A stretch of DNA of 64,000 bases from an uncultured Campylobacter sp. (GTDB lineage Bacteria; Campylobacterota; Campylobacteria; Campylobacterales; Campylobacteraceae): NCBI GenBank assembly GCA_934728065.1, contig CAKVDW010000007.1, forward strand, positions 15,831 through 79,830, read 5' to 3'. The notes under the pieces are model-generated. The model did not search any database. It worked only from the letters and a program-made list of their open reading frames with translations, and was not told the origin of the DNA. The stretch's first letter is position 1; each line of letters begins with the position of its first letter. The position numbers and the translations under genes are program-made. Positions 27,909 to 35,802 of this stretch are shown in pieces.

Positions 27909-28345
27909 TTTGTCATTTTGAGCGTTAGCGACTAGGCGGGTTGCAAGGTATAGCCACAGCAAAAATCCACACCGCTTGTCATTTTGAGCAAAGTGCGTTA
28001 GCGCAAAGCGAAAAATCCATATTGTCATATTGAGCGTTAGCGAAATATCCATAGAATTTAAGACACACTTCAAATTTAAGGTAAAAAATCCACGCTTTAA
28101 AGATGCAATTCACACTTTAAATTTATGGATACTTCGGCTAACGCCTCAGTATGACAAACAAATCCTTGTCATTTTGAGCCTTTGCAAAAAAGCAACCTAA
28201 CTTGTCATATTGAGCGAATGCGAAATATCCACAAAGAAAGTTAAGACAAACTTTTTAAATTTATAGATACTTCGCTTCGCTCAGTATGAAAGAAAATAGC
28301 CTAGTATGACAAAAATTTATCAGTATGGCAAGACAAGTCAATATG
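27909..28345. repeat. Cluster of REP-like palindromic elements
   Basis: The word TTGTCATATTGAGCG followed by a short GC core and GAAATATCCA occurs repeatedly. Forward copies start near 27911, 27976, 28022, 28166 and 28202; inverted copies are at 28124-28157 and 28262-28289, with partial inverted ends near 28304, 28321 and 28336. Copies at 28022 and 28124 face each other, as do 28202 and 28262, so each pair could fold as a long hairpin. It fills most of the gap between the phosphoesterase gene and greA. Confidence 0.75.
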
Positions 28346-28380
28346 ACAAGAGAAAATAATTCAGCAAAAAAAGCTTGATT

Positions 28381-28869
28381 TCAGTCCAAATTCAAAGGCA
28401 CATAGCTTATCGAAACGATTTCAAACTCGCTCTCGCCCTTTGGCAAACGCACCTTAAATTCATCACCCACTTTTTTGCCAAGCATAGCACGCGCCAAAGG
28501 CGAATTTGTCGAAATGTAGCCCTTGTCTAAATTCGCCTCAGCCACGCCCACTATGGTGTAGCGGCTTTCTTTTTCCGTGTCAATATCCTGTATAACAACA
28601 GATGAGCCAAATTTAACGCTGTTATGCTTGTAGCTTGCGGGGTCGATGATTTGCGCTCGCCCTAGCAAGTCCCCAAGCTCCACGATTCGCCCCTCGATAA
28701 AGGCTTGCTTTTCGCGAGCGGCGTGATACTCGGCATTTTCTTTCAAATCCCCGTGCGAACGCGCCACATCGATTTCCTCCACCACACGCGGTCGTTCAAC
28801 GCTCTTTAAATTTTCAAGCTCGCTTGCTAGTTTTTCATAGCCCATTTTACTCATCGGTTCGCTTTGCAT
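28381..28869 (-). CDS. greA: Transcription elongation factor GreA
   Basis: 162 aa. The N-terminal coiled coil (KMGYEKLASELENLKSVERP) with the conserved acidic tip (ENAEYHAAREKQ) inserts into the RNA polymerase secondary channel and stimulates cleavage of backtracked RNA; the C-terminal FKBP-like part includes SPLARAMLGKKVGDEF. Full length. 3 nt behind lpxB and likely in one operon with it. Confidence 0.97.
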   Translation of the reverse strand: MQSEPMSKMGYEKLASELENLKSVERPRVVEEIDVARSHGDLKENAEYHAAREKQAFIEGRIVELGDLLGRAQIIDPASYKHNSVKFGSSVVIQDIDTEKESRYTIVGVAEANLDKGYISTNSPLARAMLGKKVGDEFKVRLPKGESEFEIVSISYVPLNLD

Positions 28870-28872
28870 TGT

Positions 28873-30174
28873 CTATCCTTTGTTTGCTAGCATTTTGGCG
28901 ACATTTTTCGCGCTGCCAAAACGCAGATAATTTTTCAAAAACGATACTTTATCAAAAAATTCTTTAAAATCAAATTTACGGTAAGCTTCAAAAAGATTTT
29001 TCGCGCTCACTTCATTTTGCAAAAATTCAGGGTTTAACTCGGTTTTGCCAGCAAAATCGCACATTATGTTCGCCAGCCCTATGTGCTTTAAGCGCACAAA
29101 AAGCCGCGCGATAAACACATCTATGGCTTTTGCCTTGTATGCAAGTATGAACGGAGTGCCTATGAGTGCGGCTTCAAGCGTGGCTGTGCCACTGCAAATA
29201 AAGGCAAAATCGCTTTTTTTAAGGGCTTGTGGCGTGTTGGTAACGACTTTAAAGCCCTTTGTGTCGCCATAAAGCTCATCAAGGCGCGCGAGATTAAAGG
29301 GCGGCACGCAAAGGATTTTTTCGCCCTTAAAATTCAAAGCAAGCTCCCTAAAAATAGGCATTAGACGCTTTATTTCGCTACACCTTGAACCGGGCAAAAA
29401 AGAAAGAGTTTTTTTACTCTCTTCCTTGCTTAAAATCATCTCAAAATCGCTCTCATCTTTGAATTCTTTTAGCTCATCAAGCAGCGGGTGTCCTACAAAG
29501 GTGCTTTTGCTAAAAAACTGCCCATCAAAAGGCAAAATGCTAGCAAGCTCATCAAAATTCGCTTCGATGATGGGAATTCGCCCTTTTTTCCACGCCCAAA
29601 CCTGAGGCAAGATATAATAAATCTTTTTCGCCCGCACCCCAGCCGCATTTAAAGCCTTAGCAAAAGGTATGTTAAAGGCTGGACTATCGATGCAAAGGAC
29701 GGCGTCAAAGGGCTTTTGTGCATTTTGCCTTTGAAGTGCAAGGCTTGTAAGCTCTTTGATAGCGCGTTTTGCCTTAAAGATGAGCGGCAAAACCTCCACA
29801 AAGCCCATAGCCGAAAACTCGTGCGAGCTGTAAAGGGGCTTGTTGATTTTTACGCCTTTTGAATTTGGCGTATCGCCTAAATTTAAAGGCTCTTGCGGAT
29901 TTGGCGCGCTATTTAAATTGAAAGTTTTTTGTGAATTTGTTTTGTCATATAAATTTAAATTTTGTGAATTTGTGTTTAAAAATTCTTGCGAATTTTGACT
30001 GAAATTTTCTTTTGTTTTTTGCTTTAAATTTGTCTCAAATTCAGCGCATAAATTCTCATCATAAATCCCGCACAGCTCAAATTCGCCATATTCAGCCCAA
30101 AAAGCCTTTAACACTTCTTTTAAATGCAAATTCGCACTCGGTTCAAGCGCGGTAACTAAAAAGGATTTAGGCAT
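28873..30174 (-). CDS. lpxB: Lipid A disaccharide synthase with repeat insertion
   Basis: 433 aa glycosyltransferase that joins UDP-2,3-diacylglucosamine and lipid X. Core motifs: [12 protein letters not shown] near the start (SGExSGD equivalent), [42 protein letters not shown] and [18 protein letters not shown]. Residues about 45-112 form a low-complexity insertion of five Asn-Ser-Gln-type peptide repeats not expected in the enzyme (the usual length is near 360-380). The insertion lies between the first beta-alpha unit and the region of the [10 protein letters not shown] motif, so the fold may tolerate it. Confidence 0.93.
   Translation of the reverse strand: MPKSFLVTALEPSANLHLKEVLKAFWAEYGEFELCGIYDENLCAEFETNLKQKTKENFSQNSQEFLNTNSQNLNLYDKTNSQKTFNLNSAPNPQEPLNLGDTPNSKGVKINKPLYSSHEFSAMGFVEVLPLIFKAKRAIKELTSLALQRQNAQKPFDAVLCIDSPAFNIPFAKALNAAGVRAKKIYYILPQVWAWKKGRIPIIEANFDELASILPFDGQFFSKSTFVGHPLLDELKEFKDESDFEMILSKEESKKTLSFLPGSRCSEIKRLMPIFRELALNFKGEKILCVPPFNLARLDELYGDTKGFKVVTNTPQALKKSDFAFICSGTATLEAALIGTPFILAYKAKAIDVFIARLFVRLKHIGLANIMCDFAGKTELNPEFLQNEVSAKNLFEAYRKFDFKEFFDKVSFLKNYLRFGSAKNVAKMLANKG
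29839..30000 (-). repeat. Tandem peptide repeats inside lpxB
   Basis: About five degenerate units of 8-12 codons: [42 protein letters not shown] and [11 protein letters not shown]. The DNA carries recurring AAATTTAAA and TGTGAATTTG words. Confidence 0.7.
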
Positions 30175-30190
30175 TTTAACCTCACTTTAA

Positions 30191-31678
30191 CTAGCCATTT
30201 TCTATGGCATTTTCAAGTCTCATTTTAGCATTTTGAAGTAAATCTTTTGATTTTGCGCGCAAAGTAAAAGATTTTTGAATTTTTAGAGCGATTTGTTCTT
30301 GTAACTTAAAATCAAATAAAGGGATTAGCACTTTTTCAATCTCACTTATTTTCCAATGCGCAATGATAGAACCGCCAGCATCTCGTTCGGCTTGAAGTTT
30401 TGCCACGATAGAATTTAAAATTAAGCTTAAAACTTGTGGCAAAATTTCGCCTTTATCTTTAACTTTTAAATGCAAAATTGCTCCACTTGTAATACACTCT
30501 AAATCTTCTTCTAAACAATAGCTTATGCCGATACTGCCATCTTTACTTAATAAAATTGTTTCTTTTTTTGGTGCAAGTTTTTTTAATTCTTTGCTAAAAT
30601 CTTGCTCGTTTAAATAAATATCACTTTTTGAAAGTCCAAATTTGCCCAAATTTGCAACTCTTACAAATTCTATACCTTCGTCTTGATAAGCTTCACTGCC
30701 TGGCTCAATGGATTTTTGAATACTAACTAACTCGCCTAATTTTTTGTGTGAAAAACTTTTGATTTTAGTTTCCATTAAATCATATTTGCTTTGATAATAC
30801 TCGCTATCCAAACGCCCGCTTTTGTGTAGGCTTTTTGAAAGTGGGCACACAGAAATGTTTAAATGCGGGTATTTTTTGCTTATGTCGTTTATGTTTGCTA
30901 GCTCGCTTGGCTTTTTTGCTTGCAATGATGATTTTAACAAGGATTTGAGTGGATTTTTAAAATCTAGCTCTAATTCTTTATATAAAAGCTCTTGCGCCTC
31001 TTTGTAAAGCTTTTTGGAGTCTTCTAATGCCTCGTGAGATTGTTTAACAAGTTTTTCAATTTCAAGTTGAAAGGGTTTTGGAAAAAGGGGGATTTTTAAA
31101 TTTCTAAGCACACCTAATGCAATAAATGGATTTATTTGCCCTGTGGCTTGTGCTTCCGTTTGTTTTTTACCATATTTAGAATTCAAAAAAGTTGAAACAT
31201 AGAAATGATTTATATCTGCTTTAAGAGATATTTTTGCAACATCTTGATTGATATTTAAAGGCTCTTTTATGTCAAATATCGGCACAGCGTTACCAACCTT
31301 GCCTTTTATAGAAAAAATAATATCGCCGTTTTTCAAAATACTTCTTTTTAAATAGTTTAAATGACTTTCAAAAGAGATAAATTTTTTAACCTCATTTATC
31401 AAAAAATCATCTATAAATTCAGCGGTAATAAATTTTACTTCGTTTTCTTGTAAATTTTCGCCATAAGGTGTGTGTCCATTTGTAATTCTAGCAGAAAGTT
31501 GTTCAAGTGTTTTGCACTCAAATTTGCCTATAATTTGCTCATTTTCTAAATACTCTTTTTTAAAATACTCACTATCTATGCGTTTGCTTTCGTTGTCTTT
31601 ATTTACTTGTGAAAGCGGAAGAATGGCAATCTCTAAATGCGGATATTTAGCTTGTAAGCTTTCATTAAGATTTTGCAT
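30191..31678 (-). CDS. hsdS: Type I/IIB-like restriction specificity subunit
   Basis: 495 aa with two half-structures, each a target-recognition region and a helical spacer. The halves begin with near-identical words: KYPHLEIAILPLSQ (about residue 14) and KYPHLNISVCPLSK (about residue 265), each followed by RxDSEYxxxxY, so the gene arose by internal duplication. Spacer helices (EIEKLVKQSHEALEDSKKLY; QIALKIQKSFTLRAKSKDL) bind the methylase. It recognises a bipartite DNA site for the enzyme encoded upstream at 32897. ATG 31678 follows GAGGATAA. Confidence 0.9.
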   Translation of the reverse strand: MQNLNESLQAKYPHLEIAILPLSQVNKDNESKRIDSEYFKKEYLENEQIIGKFECKTLEQLSARITNGHTPYGENLQENEVKFITAEFIDDFLINEVKKFISFESHLNYLKRSILKNGDIIFSIKGKVGNAVPIFDIKEPLNINQDVAKISLKADINHFYVSTFLNSKYGKKQTEAQATGQINPFIALGVLRNLKIPLFPKPFQLEIEKLVKQSHEALEDSKKLYKEAQELLYKELELDFKNPLKSLLKSSLQAKKPSELANINDISKKYPHLNISVCPLSKSLHKSGRLDSEYYQSKYDLMETKIKSFSHKKLGELVSIQKSIEPGSEAYQDEGIEFVRVANLGKFGLSKSDIYLNEQDFSKELKKLAPKKETILLSKDGSIGISYCLEEDLECITSGAILHLKVKDKGEILPQVLSLILNSIVAKLQAERDAGGSIIAHWKISEIEKVLIPLFDFKLQEQIALKIQKSFTLRAKSKDLLQNAKMRLENAIENG

Positions 31679-31709
31679 TTTTATCCTCGTTTTTATAAAA
31701 AGTTATAAA

Positions 31710-31742
31710 TTTTTCGACATATTTTTTTGATATGTCGAAAAA
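31710..31742. promoter_or_regulatory. 13 bp inverted repeat upstream of hsdS
   Basis: TTTTTCGACATAT and ATATGTCGAAAAA, perfect arms with a 7 nt spacer, 32-64 nt before the hsdS start. The right arm is shared with the 33 bp palindrome at 31730. Confidence 0.6.
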
Positions 31743-31762
31743 ATGAAAAAAATTCGACATAT
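31730..31762. promoter_or_regulatory. 33 bp palindromic operator candidate B
   Basis: ATATGTCGAA…TTCGACATAT with an AT-rich centre (AAAATGAAAAAAA). It is closely related to candidate A, 40 bp away, which argues for a regulator binding both. Confidence 0.55.
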
Positions 31763-31769
31763 TCACAAA

Positions 31770-31802
31770 ATATACGGAAATAATGAAAAAATTTCGGTAT
31801 AT
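31770..31802. promoter_or_regulatory. 33 bp palindromic operator candidate A
   Basis: ATATACGGAAAT…ATTTCGGTATAT with one mismatch between arms and the same AATGAAAAAA centre as candidate B. It ends at the last base of the fic stop codon. Confidence 0.55.
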
Positions 31803-32878
31803 CATAATAATTCCTTTCTCAAAATATCAAAAAGCTTGATATTAACAAAATACTTATTTCTACCTATCTTTACACTTTGCAACAAGCTGACACTTTCGCA
31901 AGTTTTTAAATAAGTTGAAGCCGTGTGTCTATGAATTTTTAGCTTTTTTTCTAAAAAATCTATCTTTGTATAAGGATAAGAAAAAAGTAACTCAATCAAA
32001 TCTTTACTATAAACTTTTTTTGCTTTGCTTTGTAAAATCTGCGTGGCTTCTTTCATCGCTAAATCAATCTCTTTGATTCTTTTTATCGTAGCAATAGAAG
32101 TTTGCTCTATGCCTTTTAAAATATAACTTATCCATTCATTCCACGCCCCATTTTTGCTAACCTTTGCCAAAAGAGCGTAGTAATCTTCTTTATATTTAAT
32201 GATATAAGCACTAAGATATAAAATAGGTAAATCTAAAAGCCCTTTGTAAGTGAGATAAAGAATGTTTAGAATTCTGCCTGTCCTACCGTTGCCATCATAA
32301 AAAGGGTGTATGGTTTCAAATTGATAATGAATAATGGCTAGTTTGATGAGTGGATTAAGACTATCTAAATCATCGTTAATATATTTTTCTAAATTTCCCA
32401 TAAGTTTAATAATATCATCTTTATGTTGTGGTGGAATGTGCTTTATTTCATTTGTTGCTGGATTTTTCAGCATTGTGCCGCTTTGAGTTCTAAAACCTGC
32501 ATTGCTTTTTTCTAATCTTTTTTGGATTTCTAAAATGTGTTTATTTAGCAAAAGTTTTTCATCTTTTATAAATTTAAAACCTTTTTTTAAGGCTAATTCA
32601 TAGTTTTGCACTTCTTTGGCATTTTTGGTAATCTTGTTTTCATCAATTTGAGCTAAAAATAATTCATCGTGCGTTGTGATGATATTTTCAATAGCACTTG
32701 AATCTTTTGCTTCTTGTAAAATAAGAGAATTTATAAGTATATCTTGGTTTGGAATGATTTTAGCAAAACCGTTTAATTCGCCTAATTTACTTGATGCCCT
32801 ACTTAATAACTCGTAATTTTCTGTGCTAATGCTTATCTTAGGCGGTAATGCTGGCGGAATAAATTCTTTTTTGTCCAT
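31802..32878 (-). CDS. Fic family protein with C-terminal winged helix
   Basis: 358 aa. The Fic motif is canonical, HPFYDGNGRTGR at 191-202, so AMP-transfer (or a related nucleotide transfer) chemistry is expected. An N-terminal Fic_N region contains SSAIEN (60-65), which fits the inhibitory [S/T]xxxE[G/N] helix of self-restrained Fic enzymes. The C-terminal 70 residues (YTKIDFLEKKLKIHRHTAST) look like a winged helix-turn-helix DNA-binding domain. It lies between the methylase and specificity genes of a restriction system; operator-like palindromes follow directly. Target unknown. Confidence 0.9.
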   Translation of the reverse strand: MDKKEFIPPALPPKISISTENYELLSRASSKLGELNGFAKIIPNQDILINSLILQEAKDSSAIENIITTHDELFLAQIDENKITKNAKEVQNYELALKKGFKFIKDEKLLLNKHILEIQKRLEKSNAGFRTQSGTMLKNPATNEIKHIPPQHKDDIIKLMGNLEKYINDDLDSLNPLIKLAIIHYQFETIHPFYDGNGRTGRILNILYLTYKGLLDLPILYLSAYIIKYKEDYYALLAKVSKNGAWNEWISYILKGIEQTSIATIKRIKEIDLAMKEATQILQSKAKKVYSKDLIELLFSYPYTKIDFLEKKLKIHRHTASTYLKTCESVSLLQSVKIGRNKYFVNIKLFDILRKELL

Positions 32879-32896
32879 TTGTGCTAATCCTATCTT

Positions 32897-34900
32897 TTAT
32901 AAAACGCGCCAAAAACTCAAATTTTCGGCTTTTGCAAAGTCTATAAAGGCTTCTGCTATGCCGTCCCCAGTTAAGCCATCGTGGTTAAATAAATCGTGCT
33001 TTATGATTTTATGTCCGTGAGAGTCAAGCACGAACTCGCCGTTTGAATCTTTTAGGTAAATTTTCTCGCCTGAGTTATCCTTGCTAGGCTCGCTCATCGT
33101 GGCAAAGAAAATGTTATAATCATCACATTTTGGGCATAGCTCTTTGCCATTTTCATCAACACCGCCGTATTTTTGCAAAAATAAAACACTAGTTTTCGTG
33201 CCTGTGTGTGGTTTAAAGACATTGCCGTGTAAGCCTACAACCGCTAAAATCCGCGCACGCTCTGCTATAAATTCGCGTATGTATTTATCACTAGAATTGT
33301 TAAAACGCCCTTGTGGCAAAACGATAGCCATTCGTCCGCCATCTTTTAGCATATTTAAATTGCGCTCGATAAATAAAATATCACGCCCGACTTTGTTTCC
33401 AGCTTTGCCTTTTGCGTTTTTACCTAGCTCATAGCGGGCTAAAATCCTGCTTTCTTTAATGTCGCCTGCAAAGGGTGGATTTGCCATTAAAATATCAAAG
33501 TTAAAATCCCTGTTTGCGTCTTTTTCTGCGCGGAGCTTTTTAAGCCTTTTCCACCCCTCAAAATAAATATCTTCCCACTCATCGTTTTTTGTCCATTCAT
33601 CCCAATGCTCATAGTCGATAGAATTTAGATAAAGCACATTTGTATGCCCATCGCCTGCGATTAGATTGAGCATTTTAGATACGCGCACGGATTTGTCATC
33701 AAAGTCAATGCCAAAAATTTTTTCCTTAACATAATCAATACATTCTGGGATTTTTTTCTCTGCGGTAAAAAGGTGGCTTTGGTTTAATCCTTTTGCCTTG
33801 TAAAGTTGCTGCCATACATAAAAGCAAGTGTGTATAGGAAAACCGCAACTCCCACTTGCTGGGTCTATCATTGTTTCATTTGGCTTTGGATTAAGCATTT
33901 TCACGCACATATCAATCACATAACGCGGGGTGAAATACTGCCCTTTTTCGCCTTTGGCGGATTTATTTACAAGGTATTCAAAGGCTTCATCGATGACCTC
34001 TAAATTTGAGTTAAAGAGTTTGACATTTTCTAGTGAGCCTATACATACGCTTAAATGAGATGGGGAGAGCTTGATTTTATCATCTTTGCTAAAAACGCCC
34101 TCCCATTTGTCTTTTGCTTTGTTAAAGAGCTTTTCGATTTTCATTTTAAGCTCTGAATCAGACTCACCAGCATTTCTAAACTCTAAATCCTTACTTTCAT
34201 CCCTTGCGCCTGCTAACTCATCATAAAGCTTGATAAAAATAAGCTTAAAAACTTCTTCAAACACATCTACACCCGCGTTTGCTAGCACTTCATCTTCCAT
34301 ATCTAAAATGATATTTTTTAGGCTTGTTTTTTGCGTGCGAAGAATATCAGCTTGGGTTAAATCACTAAATTTAAAAGGCTTATTTAAAATGTCTTTAAGG
34401 CTTTTATCTTGCGTAGGGATATTTGGGATAGGCTCAAAATAATTTGGGTCTTTGCGGTGATAATAACTAATCTGCGAGCCATTACTCCATACCGCCATAG
34501 TCGCACCTGTGGCGTTGCAATAGCTTTTAAGCTGCTCTTTACCCTCTTTTAACTTGGGCTTTTTAACTTCTATGATGATATAAGGCGTGGTAATTTGGAG
34601 CTTATCCATTACAATAATGTCAGCTCTTTTTACTTCGCGCCCAAAATGCACAGAGTATTCAACTTGAATGCGGGATTTGGGGTAGCCGTATTCATTCATA
34701 AGCTTATCTAAATAAAGTTGGCGGATAATCTCTTCTGGGGTGAGCTTGATTTGCTTATCTCGCACTAGGCAAGTAACATAATAATTTGGTGCAGTTTTGC
34801 CTTCTTTAATGACAATTTTTTCTTCTAAATTCTCTATGGCTTTTTGGCTAAAAAGCTCTAATTTATACTCGCTATCTTTTAAAATTTCAGTTATTTTCAT
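32897..34900 (-). CDS. BcgI-like fused restriction-methylation subunit
   Basis: 667 aa. The N-terminal domain is a PD-(D/E)xK-type nuclease: RADIIV (Asp94) and IIIEVKKP (Glu111, Lys113). A helical linker follows, then an adenine-N6 methylase of the HsdM type with motif I DPASGSCGF (346-354) and motif IV NPPF (474-477). Together with a separate two-half specificity subunit this is the A-subunit design of Type IIB enzymes such as BcgI, which cut on both sides of a bipartite site. No separate hsdR is present, supporting that reading. Confidence 0.85.
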   Translation of the reverse strand: MKITEILKDSEYKLELFSQKAIENLEEKIVIKEGKTAPNYYVTCLVRDKQIKLTPEEIIRQLYLDKLMNEYGYPKSRIQVEYSVHFGREVKRADIIVMDKLQITTPYIIIEVKKPKLKEGKEQLKSYCNATGATMAVWSNGSQISYYHRKDPNYFEPIPNIPTQDKSLKDILNKPFKFSDLTQADILRTQKTSLKNIILDMEDEVLANAGVDVFEEVFKLIFIKLYDELAGARDESKDLEFRNAGESDSELKMKIEKLFNKAKDKWEGVFSKDDKIKLSPSHLSVCIGSLENVKLFNSNLEVIDEAFEYLVNKSAKGEKGQYFTPRYVIDMCVKMLNPKPNETMIDPASGSCGFPIHTCFYVWQQLYKAKGLNQSHLFTAEKKIPECIDYVKEKIFGIDFDDKSVRVSKMLNLIAGDGHTNVLYLNSIDYEHWDEWTKNDEWEDIYFEGWKRLKKLRAEKDANRDFNFDILMANPPFAGDIKESRILARYELGKNAKGKAGNKVGRDILFIERNLNMLKDGGRMAIVLPQGRFNNSSDKYIREFIAERARILAVVGLHGNVFKPHTGTKTSVLFLQKYGGVDENGKELCPKCDDYNIFFATMSEPSKDNSGEKIYLKDSNGEFVLDSHGHKIIKHDLFNHDGLTGDGIAEAFIDFAKAENLSFWRVL

Positions 34901-34973
34901 CTTTTTCCTTAAAAATTTTTATATGTATGGTAAGACTTAGACAATTTGCTTTCAAGCCTCAACGCTCTTGGAT

Positions 34974-35729
34974 TTACCTACAAAGATAGGTTACTAAAGC
35001 AGTTATTGCGTGTTCCTCTTCGCTCACCACAGGCAGGGTCGTATCAAAATTTGTTGCACTTTCTTGGCTTTTAACGCTTAAAGCTCGTGGTATGGGCAGT
35101 GATGAAAAGTCTAAATTTATGAGTTCGCATTGCTTATTTGTGAGTTTTGTGTAGTATGCGGTGTTAGCAAGTGCCTTTTGTATCAGCTCTTCGCTGAGTT
35201 TTTTTTCATTTTCCTTAAGCTCTTCATTTGTGAAACTCGCCCTTAAAGCAGGCATAGACATAGTGATGAAACCGCTTTTTGAGGCTAAAGCATCTATGTC
35301 ATTTAAAAGCTTGTTGTAGCTTAAAAGCTCATCAGCTTTTATCTTGCAAGATAAACTTGCCTCTACTCTTTGTCCTTTAGGGGTTTGAATCCCATCTTCA
35401 TAAGAAAAAATAGGCTCTACGCTGTAACTTCCACCAGAACAAAAGCTTTCTTGCTCCACTCTTGAAAGAATTTCTGTAAATACATTTGCTATAAGTGCCT
35501 TTTCTTCGGCACTTAAATTTATCTTTGTGCTTAAGGACTCGCTTGCTGTAAATCTTGGAGTAGATACAAAAACAGTTGGAGTAAGTTTGTTAGAGCTTTG
35601 AAGCTCTACGCTAAAGCTAAATCCCTCGCTAGGAGCATCTTTAAAAACCTTTGTGTTTATAAACAAGCCAACAGCAAAGACAAGCACGCATAAAATTCCT
35701 ATTCCCAAGCCTTTCAAGTAAGCTATCAT
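34974..35729 (-). CDS. SIMPL-domain (DUF541) periplasmic protein
   Basis: 251 aa from ATG 35729, which follows AAAGGA; the longer frame upstream would run through the divergent mutY start. A single N-terminal membrane segment (GLGIGILCVLVFAVGLFI) makes it a secreted or anchored periplasmic protein. The rest has the DUF541 features: a repeated beta-alpha pattern and the segment VEASLSCKIKADELLSYNKL. The family has no settled function. Divergent from mutY with about 70 bp between, the same pairing I recall from C. jejuni. Confidence 0.8.
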   Translation of the reverse strand: MIAYLKGLGIGILCVLVFAVGLFINTKVFKDAPSEGFSFSVELQSSNKLTPTVFVSTPRFTASESLSTKINLSAEEKALIANVFTEILSRVEQESFCSGGSYSVEPIFSYEDGIQTPKGQRVEASLSCKIKADELLSYNKLLNDIDALASKSGFITMSMPALRASFTNEELKENEKKLSEELIQKALANTAYYTKLTNKQCELINLDFSSLPIPRALSVKSQESATNFDTTLPVVSEEEHAITALVTYLCR

Positions 35730-35802
35730 CGCAAATCCTTTAAAAAAATTTAACCTCAAGTATATAAAAAATATGTTAATATACGCTAAAAGGTTGTTGG
35801 AT

